Below, one piece after another: positions 55,998 through 64,000 of a stretch of DNA of 64,000 nt. Position 1 is the stretch's first letter; every line of letters starts with the position of its first letter. The stretch is taken from positions 1-64,000 of the forward strand of contig NZ_BBNN01000018.1 in NCBI RefSeq assembly GCF_000829695.1, written 5' to 3'. Under the pieces are notes generated by a model. It was not told the DNA's origin. It did not search any database and saw only the letters and a program-made list of their open reading frames with translations. The translations under genes were made by a program, and so were the position numbers. The DNA comes from Streptomyces sp. NBRC 110035 (lineage in GTDB: Bacteria > Actinomycetota > Actinomycetes > Streptomycetales > Streptomycetaceae).

Positions 55998-56812
55998 GCA
56001 CCGCCGCACAGGACACGGGTGCACCGCGCGCCCACTGCACGGTCGACGCCGACGGCCGGACGGCCTTCCGCGTCGCACTGCACCCGGCCGGGCGCCCCCG
56101 GCTGGCCCTGGTGCCGAGACCGAAGAAGAACGCGCCGGAACAGCCGACCCACCTCCTCGACCTCGAACCCCACGGCGACGACGGCGACCTGGGCGCGGTG
56201 CTCGAACCGCTGCCCGCCCTCGCCGAGGGCCGCTGGGACGCGTACCTGATGAGGGAAACGGACGCCGTGCGGGAACGGCTGCGCCCCGGCCTGCGGGACC
56301 TGCGCGCCCTCGTCGACGGAAACCTGCGCGTGTGGCCGTCCCCGGTGGCCGTCCGGGTGCCCTACGCCACGAAGGACGGGTTCCTCGCGGTGCGGGCCTG
56401 GCTGCGCACCGCCCACGCCGAGGCAGGCCGCCTCGACCTCGCGGACGGCGCGATGACGGTCCACGCGCGCCTGCACGGCGCCGAACTCTCCGACGGGGCC
56501 ACCGTGTTGCTCCGGCTGCGCAGTGACAGGGGCACCACGCGCTCCTTCCCGCTGCGGACCGAGGGCGGCGCCTTCTCCTTCACCGCACCTTTGGGGGAAC
56601 TGTCCGGCGGGGTGCCCCGCGACCAGGTCTGGGACGTCTTCCTGCGGCCCGCGGCCGACGCCCCACTGGTCCGGATCGGCCGATTCCTCGACGACGTGGC
56701 CGACCGCAAGACGGTGTGCGTGTACCCGGCGCTCACCGTCGGCGAAGCCGCCGTGCGCCCGTACTACACCGTCGACAACGACCTCGCCGTCGAGGTGACC
56801 GCCGTGCACTGA
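55994..56812 (+). CDS. Hypothetical partner protein of the glycosyltransferase
   Basis: A protein of 272 residues, ATGA-coupled to the GT4 gene. Beta-rich with repeated patterns TAFRVALHPAGRPRLALVPRPKK, AVLEPLPALAEGRWDAYLMRETDAVRERLRPGLRDLRALVDG, RLHGAELSDGATVLLRLRSDRGTT and DQVWDVFLRPAADAPLVRIGRFLDDVADRKTVCVYPAL. Proteins like this next to glycosyltransferases in Streptomyces are annotated simply as transferases; I see no catalytic motif and the role is unproven. It ends YYTVDNDLAVEVTAVH. Confidence 0.75.
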   Translation: MSTAAQDTGAPRAHCTVDADGRTAFRVALHPAGRPRLALVPRPKKNAPEQPTHLLDLEPHGDDGDLGAVLEPLPALAEGRWDAYLMRETDAVRERLRPGLRDLRALVDGNLRVWPSPVAVRVPYATKDGFLAVRAWLRTAHAEAGRLDLADGAMTVHARLHGAELSDGATVLLRLRSDRGTTRSFPLRTEGGAFSFTAPLGELSGGVPRDQVWDVFLRPAADAPLVRIGRFLDDVADRKTVCVYPALTVGEAAVRPYYTVDNDLAVEVTAVH

Positions 56813-56845
56813 ACCGGCCACCGTCCACCTTCGTCCGTCCAGGCG

Positions 56846-57254
56846 GTGACGGACGAGGAGCAGAGGTCCCACGCGGGAGATCCCAGTCGTCGGCGGCGGC
56901 TACGCGGGGCGGGCAACTTGTCCCACTCCGTGGTGCACCACCTCACCGACCGGCCCGGCGCCGTGCTCGTCAACACGGCCCGTGGCGCCGTCGTCGACCA
57001 GGACGCGCTCACCGACGCGGCGCTCGCCGGGCGTATCCGTGCCGTGCTCGACGTCACCGAACCCGAAGTCCTGCCGCCCGAACACCCCTTGTGGAGTTGC
57101 GAGAACGTCCTGCTCACCCCCCCACCTCGCCGGCTCCCAGGGCAACGAGCTGCGCCGCCTGGCCGATCTCGCACTCGCGGAGATCGCCCGCTGGGCCGCC
57201 GGCGACGGCTTCCTCCATCCCGTACGACGCGAAAGGCTGGCCTTCCTCGCATGA
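56846..57254 (+). pseudogene. Remnant of a D-2-hydroxyacid dehydrogenase
   Basis: Only the C-terminal part of an NAD-binding D-isomer dehydrogenase is present: RPGAVLVNTARGAVVDQDALTDAALAGRIRAVLDVTEPEVLPPEHPLWSCENVLLTP. The frame breaks in a run of seven C residues near 57117-57123, and resumes as HLAGSQGNELRRLADLALAEIARWAAGDGFLHPVRR. The N-terminal substrate domain and the Gly-rich GxGxxG loop are missing; before about 56930 the sequence is unrelated. The ancestral stop TGA still overlaps the ATG of the DUF2264 gene, so the operon layout was kept. Confidence 0.83.
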
Positions 57255-59152
57255 GCACCCCCTTCGAACCGCTCCCGGAGAACCGCGACCTGAGCCCGTA
57301 CACCGGTTACACCCGCGCCCACTGGGAGGCCGCCGCGGACGGCCTCCTCACCGCGGCCTGGCGCTGGAGCACCCCCGGCCACGCCCTGCTGGACCTGCCG
57401 GGACGGCCCTCCCGCTCGGGCGTGCGCTCCGACGGCCTCGAGGGGTACGCGAGGACGTTCCTCGCCGCCGCCTTCCGTGTGGCCGGTGCGGACGGGGACG
57501 ACCCCCACGGGTGGCTCGAGCGCTACGCGAGCGGACTCGCCGCCGGCACCCGCACCCCGGGCCGTGACGACACCGAGTCCTGGCCGCTGATCCTCGACTT
57601 CACGGTGCAGGGCCAGCCCATGGTCGAGTCGGCGTCGGTCGCCCTCGGGCTGCGCCTGACCGCTCCCTGGCTGTGGAACAGCCTCGACCCCGGTGTGCAG
57701 GACCGCGCCGAGGAGTGGCTGCGGGGTGCTCTGCGGCGCACCCCCGCGCCCAACAACTGGTACCTCTTCCCGTACACCGTCGCAGGGTTCCTGGAGTCCG
57801 TCGGCCGCGGCGACAGCGAGACGGCCGCGGCCCGGCGGCGCGCGGTGGACCTCCTCGAGAGCTGGTACCAGGGGGACGGCTGGTACACCGACGGGGACGT
57901 GCGGGCCTTCGACCACTACAACGGCTGGGCCCTGCACCTCTACCCGGTCCTCGACGCCCATCTCTGCGGCGACGCCGACGCCCTGGCCCACTACGGCTCC
58001 CGGCTGCGCACCCATCTCGAGGGATTCGCCCTGATGTTCGGAGCGGACGGGGCTCCGATGCACTACGGGCGGTCGCTCACCTACCGGTTCGCGGCCGCCT
58101 CGGCCGTCGCACTGGGCGCGGTGACCGGACACAGCCCGCTGACACCGGGAGCCTCGCGCCGTATCGCCGACGGCAGCCTGCGCCACTTCCTGGACCGGGG
58201 TGCGCTGACCGGCGACGGGCTGCTGAGCCCCGGCTGGCACGGTCCGCACGACGCCGTGCTGCAGACCTACTCGGGCCCGGCGTCCCCGTACTGGGCGTCG
58301 AAGGCGTTCGTCGCGCTGCTCGCTCCCGCCGGCCACGCCCTCTGGACGGACCGCGAGGAGCCCGCGCCGGTGGAGGAGGGCGACCGGGTGCTCGCCCTCC
58401 CCGCACCAGGACTGCTTCTCCAGACGACCCGTGCCGACGGAATCGCCCGCCTGCACAACCACGGCAGCCACCATGTGGGCCCGCACCGGGCGGAGACGGC
58501 GGCCGAGGACGACCCGCACTACGGGCGCCAGGCCTACTCGACCCGCACCGGCCCGACCGCGACCGGGAACATCGCCGACAACCACCTGTCCGTGGTGGTC
58601 GGCGGCCGGCCCAGTGTGCGCTGCCGAGTCCACCCGCTGGGCGCCGGGCAGGGAGACGGGTGGGGCTGGGCGGCCTCCTGGCACCGGCCGGTGTTCGCCG
58701 ACGGCCCGCCGATGGTGCCGGGTCTGCGGGTGGAGAGCGTCACGGTGGCCCTCGGCCGGCACGAACTGCGGGTGCACCGGGTGGTGGGGGCGCCGGCGGA
58801 CTCCCTCGTCACGCACACAGGCTGGGCCACCGGCCCCGACGAGCCGCTGTCCTCGTCCCTGCACGGTCTGCACGGCTGGGACGCTTCCGCCGCGGACCCG
58901 GTCCGCGCTCCTCAGGGGACGGCCTTCACCCGCTGGGCCCTGGTGCCCCGGCTCACGGGCCGGTCCGACGGCACGTCCGTGCACGTCAGCCTGGCGAGTC
59001 TGACCGCCGAGCCCGGCCCGCGGCCCTTGTCGGAGGCGGTCCGGGAAGTCCGGGTGGACGAGGGGGACACGGTCGAGGTCGTGTGGGACGGCAACGGATC
59101 CCGCACCCGGATCTCGTTCGACCCGGTGGGGGTCGGCCACACGGACCGGTGA
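57251..59152 (+). CDS. DUF2264 protein, putative glycoside hydrolase
   Basis: A 633-residue protein, MSTPFEPLPENRDLSPYTGYTRAHWEAAADGLL. The N-terminal 370 residues form an (alpha/alpha)6-like barrel: WYLFPYTVAGFLESVGRG, LLESWYQGDGWYTDGDVRAFDHYNGWALHLYPVLDAHL, FGADGAPMHYGRSLTYRFAAASAVALGAV and GLLSPGWHGPHDAVLQTYSGPASPYWASKAF. A C-terminal beta-sandwich follows (RLHNHGSHHVGPH ... VHVSLASLTAEP). DUF2264 relatives have, as I recall, been placed in a CAZy family acting on uronic-acid-containing glycans (GH154); activity here is unproven. No signal peptide, so it probably acts in the cytoplasm on imported oligosaccharides. Catalysis would use acidic residues in the barrel. Confidence 0.87.
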   Translation: MSTPFEPLPENRDLSPYTGYTRAHWEAAADGLLTAAWRWSTPGHALLDLPGRPSRSGVRSDGLEGYARTFLAAAFRVAGADGDDPHGWLERYASGLAAGTRTPGRDDTESWPLILDFTVQGQPMVESASVALGLRLTAPWLWNSLDPGVQDRAEEWLRGALRRTPAPNNWYLFPYTVAGFLESVGRGDSETAAARRRAVDLLESWYQGDGWYTDGDVRAFDHYNGWALHLYPVLDAHLCGDADALAHYGSRLRTHLEGFALMFGADGAPMHYGRSLTYRFAAASAVALGAVTGHSPLTPGASRRIADGSLRHFLDRGALTGDGLLSPGWHGPHDAVLQTYSGPASPYWASKAFVALLAPAGHALWTDREEPAPVEEGDRVLALPAPGLLLQTTRADGIARLHNHGSHHVGPHRAETAAEDDPHYGRQAYSTRTGPTATGNIADNHLSVVVGGRPSVRCRVHPLGAGQGDGWGWAASWHRPVFADGPPMVPGLRVESVTVALGRHELRVHRVVGAPADSLVTHTGWATGPDEPLSSSLHGLHGWDASAADPVRAPQGTAFTRWALVPRLTGRSDGTSVHVSLASLTAEPGPRPLSEAVREVRVDEGDTVEVVWDGNGSRTRISFDPVGVGHTDR

Positions 59153-59240
59153 CCGGGTGCGGGCTTCGGGTCCGCGTCGAATCGGTGCAGGGCGGGGGCG
59201 CCGTCCGGGAGGGCGGCGCCCCCGCCGCCCGTACCGGTGG

Positions 59241-59554
59241 GGTTTTCCGGGACGAGGACCAGGAGTTCGGCGCCGTCCCCCTGTTCGCACAGGCGCCGGA
59301 CACTCCGGGGGTGATGATCCGCGACACCGGCATCCACGGCTCCACGTACGACGGCATCCAGTTCGAGACCGGCGGCGCCGTGCCGGACGTCCGGATCGGC
59401 AACGTCACGGTCGACAGGTCCACCAACGGGTCCGGCGTCCTCGCCATGGGCGGCGCCCGCGGCAGCGCCACCCCGACGGACGTCACCGTCACCGGTTCGG
59501 CCGAGGGCAAGGTGCTGATCGAACCCGGCTCCCCGTTCGCGATCAACCGGTGGT
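59241..59554 (+). pseudogene. C-terminal remnant of a parallel beta-helix glycanase
   Basis: An open frame of about 105 codons without a start: FRDEDQEFGAVPLFAQAPDTPGVMIRDTGIHGSTYDGIQFETGGAVPDVRIGNVTVDRSTNGSGVLAMGGARGSATPTDVTVTGSAEGKVLIEPGSPFAIN. The IRDT-ST-YDGIQF and VTVDRS steps are right-handed beta-helix (PbH1) coils like those closing large secreted alpha-1,3-glucanase/mycodextranase-type proteins. Everything upstream in the family (catalytic part, signal peptide) is absent. It lies 88 bp after DUF2264 and may have been part of a larger polysaccharide locus. Confidence 0.6.
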
Positions 59555-59800
59555 CCCACCGCGCCACCGCCCCTGGGCCACCGCGCCGGGCGACGGGCCC
59601 GTACCGCTCGGGTACGGGCCCCGGTGCGTCCGGAGGGCCCCACCGGGACGCGCGAGTCCCCCGCCCACCGCGCCACAATGTGCGATGAAGTGAATGCTTA
59701 GCGTGACACGCCGGGCGGGTCCGGGTCTCACACGGGCGGGCGCATTTACGAGATCCTCCCCGAGGGTAGAGATCCGGCCCCACAGAAGGAGAGCGGAACA

Positions 59801-61531
59801 GTGGCGGTTCACAGCGCGTCGGACTCGGTCGAGTCGGGCTCCTACGAGGACGAGCTGCCGGTCCGGCGCAGGCGCCCCGGCAAGGTCGTCGTCGCATGGC
59901 TGACCACGACCGATCACAAGACCATCGGCACGCTGTATCTGGTGACGTCGTTCGCGTTCTTCATTTTCGGCGGCATCCTCGCGCTGGTCATGCGCGCCGA
60001 ACTGGCCCGTCCCGGTACACAGATCGTGTCGAACGAGCAGTACAACCAGGCGTTCACCATGCACGGCACGCTCATGCTGCTGATGTTCGCGACCCCGCTG
60101 TTCATCGGCTTCGCGAACTGGATCATGCCGCTCCAGATCGGCGCGCCCGACGTCGCCTTCCCGCGGCTGAACATGTTCTCCTACTGGCTGTTCCTGTTCG
60201 GCTCACTGATCGCGCTCAGTGGTTTCCTCACCCCGAACGGCGCGGCCAGCTTCGGCTGGACCGCCTACAGCCCGCTGACGGACTCGGCGCGCACGCCCGG
60301 GCTGGGCGGTGACCTGTGGATCATGGGTCTGACCTTCCAGGGGTTCGGCACCATTCTCGGTTCGGTCAACTTCATCACCACGATCATCTGCATGCGCGCT
60401 CCCGGCATGACGATGTTCCGCATGCCGATCTTCACCTGGAACGTGCTGCTGACCGGTGTGCTGGTACTGCTCGCCTTCCCGGTGCTCGCCGCGGCGCTGC
60501 TGGCCCTGGAGGCGGACCGCAAGTTCGGGGCGCACGTCTTCGACGCGGCCAACGGCGGTCCGCTGCTCTGGCAGCACCTGTTCTGGTTCTTCGGCCACCC
60601 CGAGGTGTACATCATCGCGCTGCCGTTCTTCGGCATCGTCTCCGAGATCATCCCGGTCTTCTCCCGCAAGCCGATCTTCGGCTACCTGGGTCTGATCGGC
60701 GCGACCATCGCGATCGCGGGCCTGTCGGTGACGGTGTGGGCGCACCACATGTACGCCACCGGGGGTGTGCTGCTGCCGTTCTTCTCGTTCATGACCTTCC
60801 TGATCGCGATCCCGACCGGGGTGAAGTTCTTCAACTGGATCGGCACCATGTGGAAGGGGTCGCTGAGCTTCGAGACACCGATGCTCTGGGTCGCCGGATT
60901 TCTGGTGACCTTCCTCTTCGGCGGTCTGACGGGTGTCATCCTGGCCTCGCCGCCGCTGGACTTCCACGTCACCGACTCGTACTTCGTGGTGGCGCACTTC
61001 CACTACGTGGTGTTCGGCACGGTCGTCTTCGCGATGTTCGCCGGCTTCCACTTCTGGTGGCCGAAGTTCACCGGCAAGATGCTCGACGAACGGCTCGGCA
61101 AGATCACCTTCTGGACGCTGTTCGCCGGCTTCCACGGCACGTTCCTGGTCCAGCACTGGCTGGGTGCCGAGGGCATGCCGCGCCGCTACTCGGACTACCT
61201 GGCCGCCGACGGCTTCACCGCGCTGAACACGGTCTCCACCATCGCCTCGTTCCTGCTCGGCATGTCGATGCTGCCGTTCCTCTACAACATCTGGAAGACG
61301 GCCAAGTACGGCAGGAAGGTCGAGGTCGACGACCCGTGGGGCTACGGCCGTTCGCTCGAATGGGCGACGTCGTGCCCGCCGCCGCGGCACAACTTCACCT
61401 CTCTGCCGCGGATCCGCAGCGAATCCCCGGCGTTCGACCTGCACCACCCGGAGATCGCCGCGCTCGACCAGCTCGAGAACACCGGTCACGGTGAGAAGGT
61501 CCTCTCCGGTGGCAAGGAGGCCGGCAAGTGA
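59801..61531 (+). CDS. ctaD: Cytochrome c oxidase subunit I (aa3 type)
   Basis: The catalytic subunit of the terminal oxidase, a 12-helix membrane protein of 576 residues from GTG 59801 (AAGGAGAGCGG upstream). Haem and copper ligands are all present: haem a His in [12 protein letters not shown], CuB His and cross-linked Tyr in [12 protein letters not shown], CuB His-His in [11 protein letters not shown], and haem a3/a His pair in [14 protein letters not shown]- and D-channel residues look standard. No ctaC, ctaE or qcr genes are adjacent, so it is probably a second copy besides the main qcr-cta cluster. GTGA-coupled to ctaF. Confidence 0.97.
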   Translation: MAVHSASDSVESGSYEDELPVRRRRPGKVVVAWLTTTDHKTIGTLYLVTSFAFFIFGGILALVMRAELARPGTQIVSNEQYNQAFTMHGTLMLLMFATPLFIGFANWIMPLQIGAPDVAFPRLNMFSYWLFLFGSLIALSGFLTPNGAASFGWTAYSPLTDSARTPGLGGDLWIMGLTFQGFGTILGSVNFITTIICMRAPGMTMFRMPIFTWNVLLTGVLVLLAFPVLAAALLALEADRKFGAHVFDAANGGPLLWQHLFWFFGHPEVYIIALPFFGIVSEIIPVFSRKPIFGYLGLIGATIAIAGLSVTVWAHHMYATGGVLLPFFSFMTFLIAIPTGVKFFNWIGTMWKGSLSFETPMLWVAGFLVTFLFGGLTGVILASPPLDFHVTDSYFVVAHFHYVVFGTVVFAMFAGFHFWWPKFTGKMLDERLGKITFWTLFAGFHGTFLVQHWLGAEGMPRRYSDYLAADGFTALNTVSTIASFLLGMSMLPFLYNIWKTAKYGRKVEVDDPWGYGRSLEWATSCPPPRHNFTSLPRIRSESPAFDLHHPEIAALDQLENTGHGEKVLSGGKEAGK

Positions 61532-61926
61532 AGATCCAGGGCAAGATGTTCATCTGGCTGAGCGCTTTCCTGCTCGCCGTGGCAGTCGTCTACGGCGTGT
61601 GGGCGAAGGAGCCGGTCGGCACCACGGCCCTCTTCCTGGCCTTCGGCCTGAGCATCATGATCGGCTTCTACCTGGGCTTCACCGCCCGGCGGGTCGACGT
61701 GGGCCCCCAGGACGACAAGGAGGCGGACGTCGCCGACGACGCCGGCGAGGTCGGGTTCTTCAGCCCGCACAGCTGGCAGCCGCTCGGTCTCGGCCTGGGC
61801 GGCGCGATCGCCTTCCTGTCCGTCGCCGTCGGCTGGTGGCTGATGTACTTCGCGGCACCGCTGATCCTGCTCGGCCTCTGGGGCTGGGTCTTCGAGTACT
61901 ACCGCGGTGAGAACCGCACCCAGTAG
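61528..61926 (+). CDS. ctaF: Cytochrome c oxidase subunit IV
   Basis: The small 132-residue actinobacterial subunit IV. GTG overlaps the ctaD stop. Four helices are visible: [59 protein letters not shown] and [23 protein letters not shown]. An acidic loop ([29 protein letters not shown]) lies between helices 2 and 3. The ctaD-ctaF pairing is typical for Streptomyces. A very strong terminator follows. Confidence 0.95.
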   Translation: MKIQGKMFIWLSAFLLAVAVVYGVWAKEPVGTTALFLAFGLSIMIGFYLGFTARRVDVGPQDDKEADVADDAGEVGFFSPHSWQPLGLGLGGAIAFLSVAVGWWLMYFAAPLILLGLWGWVFEYYRGENRTQ

Positions 61927-61960
61927 TACGCGCCGGCGGTACGCACCCGCAGGACGTGGG

Positions 61961-62022
61961 GCAGACACGACGCAGGGCCCGGACCCTCCTTCAGGAGGGT
62001 CCGGGCCCTGCGTCGTGTCTGC
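61961..62022 (+). terminator. Very strong terminator after ctaF
   Basis: Perfect 30-base arms (61961-61990 and 61993-62022) around a 2-base centre, so an effective stem of about 28 bp with a 6-base loop CTTCAG. One of the longest perfect hairpins in the window. Confidence 0.92.
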
Positions 62023-62099
62023 CGCGTCTGCCGCAATACGTGTCACTCGTTCGAGTCCTCCAGCGCGCCGCAGTTGACGAGTCTTCCTAGCGTGAGCTC

Positions 62100-63359
62100 A
62101 TGAGACGTGATCCGCGAAACCGCACTGCCGTCGGCTGCGCGCTGCTGGTGATCGCCCTGGGCGCGGGCGCCACCGGCTGCTCCTCCGGCGGCGATCCGCT
62201 GTCCGCCGAGCCCTATGACGCGACGGACCGGATCAGCTTCAGCGGCCCCTCCGAAGGGAAGAAGGCCGACCCCGACAAGCCCCTGGAGCTCGGCGCCGAG
62301 GACTCCGACGAGCACATCACCGACGTCACGGCCGTGGACGCCGCGGGCCGCCACGTGGCGGGCGAACTCGCCGCCGACGGCAGCCGCTGGCACAGCACCT
62401 CCCCGCTCGCCGCCGACGCCGACTACACGGTCCGGGTCAGCACCGAGGACGAGGACGGGGCGCGGGGCCGCAAGGTCCTCACCTTCACCACCGGCAAGCC
62501 CGCCGCCGCCAAGAGCCTCGGGGTCACCTTCGGCCCCGGAAGGGGCACCTACGGCGTCGGCCAGCCGCTCACCGCCGAGCTGACCGCGCCGGTCCGGGAC
62601 CCCGCCCAGCGCGCCGTCGTGGAACGCGGCCTGAAGGTGTCCTCCACGCCCGCGGCGGACGGCGCCTGGCACTGGGTGGACGACAAGCTGCTCCACTTCC
62701 GCCCGAAGGACTACTGGCCCGAGAACGCCACCGTCAGGATGCGCAGCAACCTGGAGGGCATCCGGATCGGCGACCGGCTGAGGGGCACCAGGACCGCGTC
62801 ACTGACCCTCAGAACCGGCGACCGGGTCATAGCCGTCGCCGACGTCGCGGCACACCGGCTGAAGGTCTACAAGAGCGGCGAGGAGATCAGGACGATCCCC
62901 GTCACCGCCGGCAAGCCCGGCTTCGAGACCCGCAACGGCGTCAAGGTCGTCCTCGCCAAGGAACGCCTCGTACGGATGCGCAGCACCAGCATAGGCATCG
63001 CCGAGGGCTCCTCCGAGTCGTACGACATGCCGGTCCACTTCGCCACCAGGGTGACCTGGAGCGGCGAGTACGTGCACGCCGCCCCCTGGTCCGTCGGCTC
63101 CCAGGGCTACGCCAACGTCAGCCACGGCTGCGTGGGCATGAGCACCGGCGACGCCGAGTGGTTCTTCGACACGTTCGGCCAGGGCGACCTCGTCGAGGTC
63201 GTCAACTCGGACGGCGACACCATGGAACCGTTCGGCAACGGCTTCGGCGACTGGAACCTCAGCTGGGACCAGTGGCGCGAGGGCAGCGCCCTGACGGGCG
63301 GCACCGGGACCGCTTCCACCTCCGAGGAGAAGGCACGCCTGCGCCCCCAGTCGGTGTGA
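62100..63359 (+). CDS. L,D-transpeptidase lipoprotein
   Basis: A cell-wall cross-linking enzyme of 419 residues. A signal peptide with lipobox GAGATGC (Cys27) anchors it to the membrane. Two Ig-like domains follow (about 45-145 and 150-245; VTFGPGRGTYGVGQPLTAEL, HWVDDKLLHFRPKDYWPENATV). The YkuD catalytic domain (about 260-370) has VADVAAHRLKVYKSGEEIRTIPVTAGKPG, YDMPVHFATRVTWSGEYVHAAPWSVGSQGYANVSHGCVGMS with the His and Cys of the HGC signature, and WFFDTFGQGDLVEVVNS. It forms 3-3 cross-links in peptidoglycan. Ser-His-Gly-Cys-Val-Gly replaces the common HGCxR. Confidence 0.95.
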   Translation: MRRDPRNRTAVGCALLVIALGAGATGCSSGGDPLSAEPYDATDRISFSGPSEGKKADPDKPLELGAEDSDEHITDVTAVDAAGRHVAGELAADGSRWHSTSPLAADADYTVRVSTEDEDGARGRKVLTFTTGKPAAAKSLGVTFGPGRGTYGVGQPLTAELTAPVRDPAQRAVVERGLKVSSTPAADGAWHWVDDKLLHFRPKDYWPENATVRMRSNLEGIRIGDRLRGTRTASLTLRTGDRVIAVADVAAHRLKVYKSGEEIRTIPVTAGKPGFETRNGVKVVLAKERLVRMRSTSIGIAEGSSESYDMPVHFATRVTWSGEYVHAAPWSVGSQGYANVSHGCVGMSTGDAEWFFDTFGQGDLVEVVNSDGDTMEPFGNGFGDWNLSWDQWREGSALTGGTGTASTSEEKARLRPQSV

Positions 63360-63388
63360 GCACCGGCCGGCAGGCTCCAGGACAGGCC

Positions 63389-63790
63389 CTAAGCGTTCAG
63401 GGCGTGCTTCTCGCGCAGCAGGGAGGCGAGGGCCGAGGCGAACTCCACCGGCTCCACCGGCAGCGTCACGGCGGCCTCCGCGCGGCTCCAGGTGGCCAGC
63501 CAGGCGTCCTGGGGACGGCCGATGAGCAGCAGCACCGGCGGGCACCGGAAGATCTCGTCCTTGATCTGCCGGCACACGCCCATGCCGCCCACGGGAGTCG
63601 ACTCGCCGTCCAGGACGCAGACGTCGATCCCGCCCCGCTCCAGCTCCTTGAGGACGGCCGGGAGGGTCGCGCACTCCACGAACTCCACGACGGGCACGTC
63701 CGGGGCGGGCCGCCGGCCGGTGGCGAGCCGCACCTGCTCCCGGGTGCCGGAATTGTCGCTGTAGACCAGCACCGTGGCGGTCGCCTGCAT
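63389..63790 (-). CDS. Response-regulator receiver-like protein
   Basis: A stand-alone 133-residue receiver-like domain, ATG 63790 with GGAGGA upstream. Strand 1 VLVYSDNSGTREQVRLATG keeps only one acidic residue; the phosphoacceptor position is Asp in IDVCVLDGESTPVGGMGVC. The Lys of strand 5 is not obvious (AAVTLPVEPVEFASALASLL), so phosphorylation chemistry may be altered. There is no output domain or kinase nearby. Similar single-domain proteins are conserved in Streptomyces; function unknown. Confidence 0.8.
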   Translation of the reverse strand: MQATATVLVYSDNSGTREQVRLATGRRPAPDVPVVEFVECATLPAVLKELERGGIDVCVLDGESTPVGGMGVCRQIKDEIFRCPPVLLLIGRPQDAWLATWSRAEAAVTLPVEPVEFASALASLLREKHALNA

Positions 63791-63975
63791 TGTTCCTCCA
63801 CGCTTGTGAGGGGGCACGGCATCGTCGGGCACCAGTGGTGCCGATGGCGCGGATGCTACCCCTTCCGGCAGCTTGTCAACACTGGTTCGGACACCGCTTC
63901 GATGGGCCATCCGGGCAGTACAGGAGGGGCGGACACTCCGAACAGCACCCCCCGGGGTGAGGGCGGGATAAGCGA

Positions 63976-63990
63976 CCGACATAATGTCGG
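63976..63990. promoter_or_regulatory. Inverted repeat CCGACAT-A-ATGTCGG at the right edge
   Basis: Perfect 7-bp arms with a one-base centre, one base before a GTG (63992) that may open a gene continuing beyond the window. It overlaps a CATAAT stretch, possibly a -10 region of the leftward receiver-like gene. It could be an operator for either gene. Confidence 0.5.
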
Positions 63991-64000
63991 CGTGGCGACA

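Noticed and set aside
62043..62065. GTTCGAGTCC, like a tRNA T-loop
   Set aside because: No acceptor, D- or anticodon arms pair around it.

Overview
The window is a 64 kb piece of a very G+C-rich actinobacterial chromosome, almost certainly Streptomyces. Third codon positions are almost all G/C and GTG starts are frequent. There are many ATGA/GTGA start-stop overlaps, many SpoIIE-type phosphatases and HATPase anti-sigma-like proteins, secreted hydrolases, and the GlgE alpha-glucan route. I found no tRNA, rRNA, CRISPR array or prophage.

Left part (1-27 kb). The 5' part of glgE runs off the left edge; a small ATP-binding regulator is translationally coupled to glgX; an ANTAR protein overlaps a SigB/F-type sigma factor tail to tail. 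Then come a solitary hemC paralogue, an NPP1-like secreted protein, a marR / doxX-peroxiredoxin set with a clean operator-like palindrome, an aldo/keto reductase, a metallophosphoesterase, a YciO/Sua5 protein, a large HTH regulator, a catalase, a streptogrisin-C-like protease with a chitin-binding tail, and small enzymes. Several genes are broken: a TauD dioxygenase, a dienelactone hydrolase with an amber codon, and a P-type ATPase 3' remnant.

Middle (26-42 kb). A copper LPMO (AA10) gene is preceded by an exact CebR operator, and a GNAT gene just before it has a near-CebR box, so this is a cello-oligosaccharide-responsive patch. It is followed by a DUF1996 protein with a class-E-type sortase signal (LADTG), an IS1634-type insertion sequence that landed exactly at the stop codon of an MMPL transporter, a degraded PAS-domain fragment, a large PAS/GAF-SpoIIE phosphatase, small secreted and unknown proteins, an MpaB-like oxygenase, CbiZ and an anti-sigma-like ATPase.

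Right part (42-64 kb). The most interesting locus is 42.1-49.8 kb: a compact, translationally coupled STM4015-4014-4013-4012-4011-type operon. It encodes a repeat protein, an ATP-grasp protein, an alkaline-phosphatase-fold hydrolase, a HemN-like radical SAM enzyme and a second radical SAM enzyme, and is coupled to a small membrane protein. It is divergent from a DUF6745 gene and a small His-rich-motif gene. The families are named but, as far as I know, no function is established; the enzyme mix looks like a protein- or small-molecule-modification pathway. To its right are pgm, a membrane SpoIIE phosphatase, a MarR regulator, a cupin, a glycosyltransferase/unknown/DUF2264 operon holding a decayed dehydrogenase, a beta-helix remnant, a stand-alone ctaD-ctaF pair with a 30-bp perfect terminator stem, an L,D-transpeptidase lipoprotein and a receiver-like protein. 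Six or more decayed genes plus one IS suggest an accessory chromosomal region under relaxed selection.
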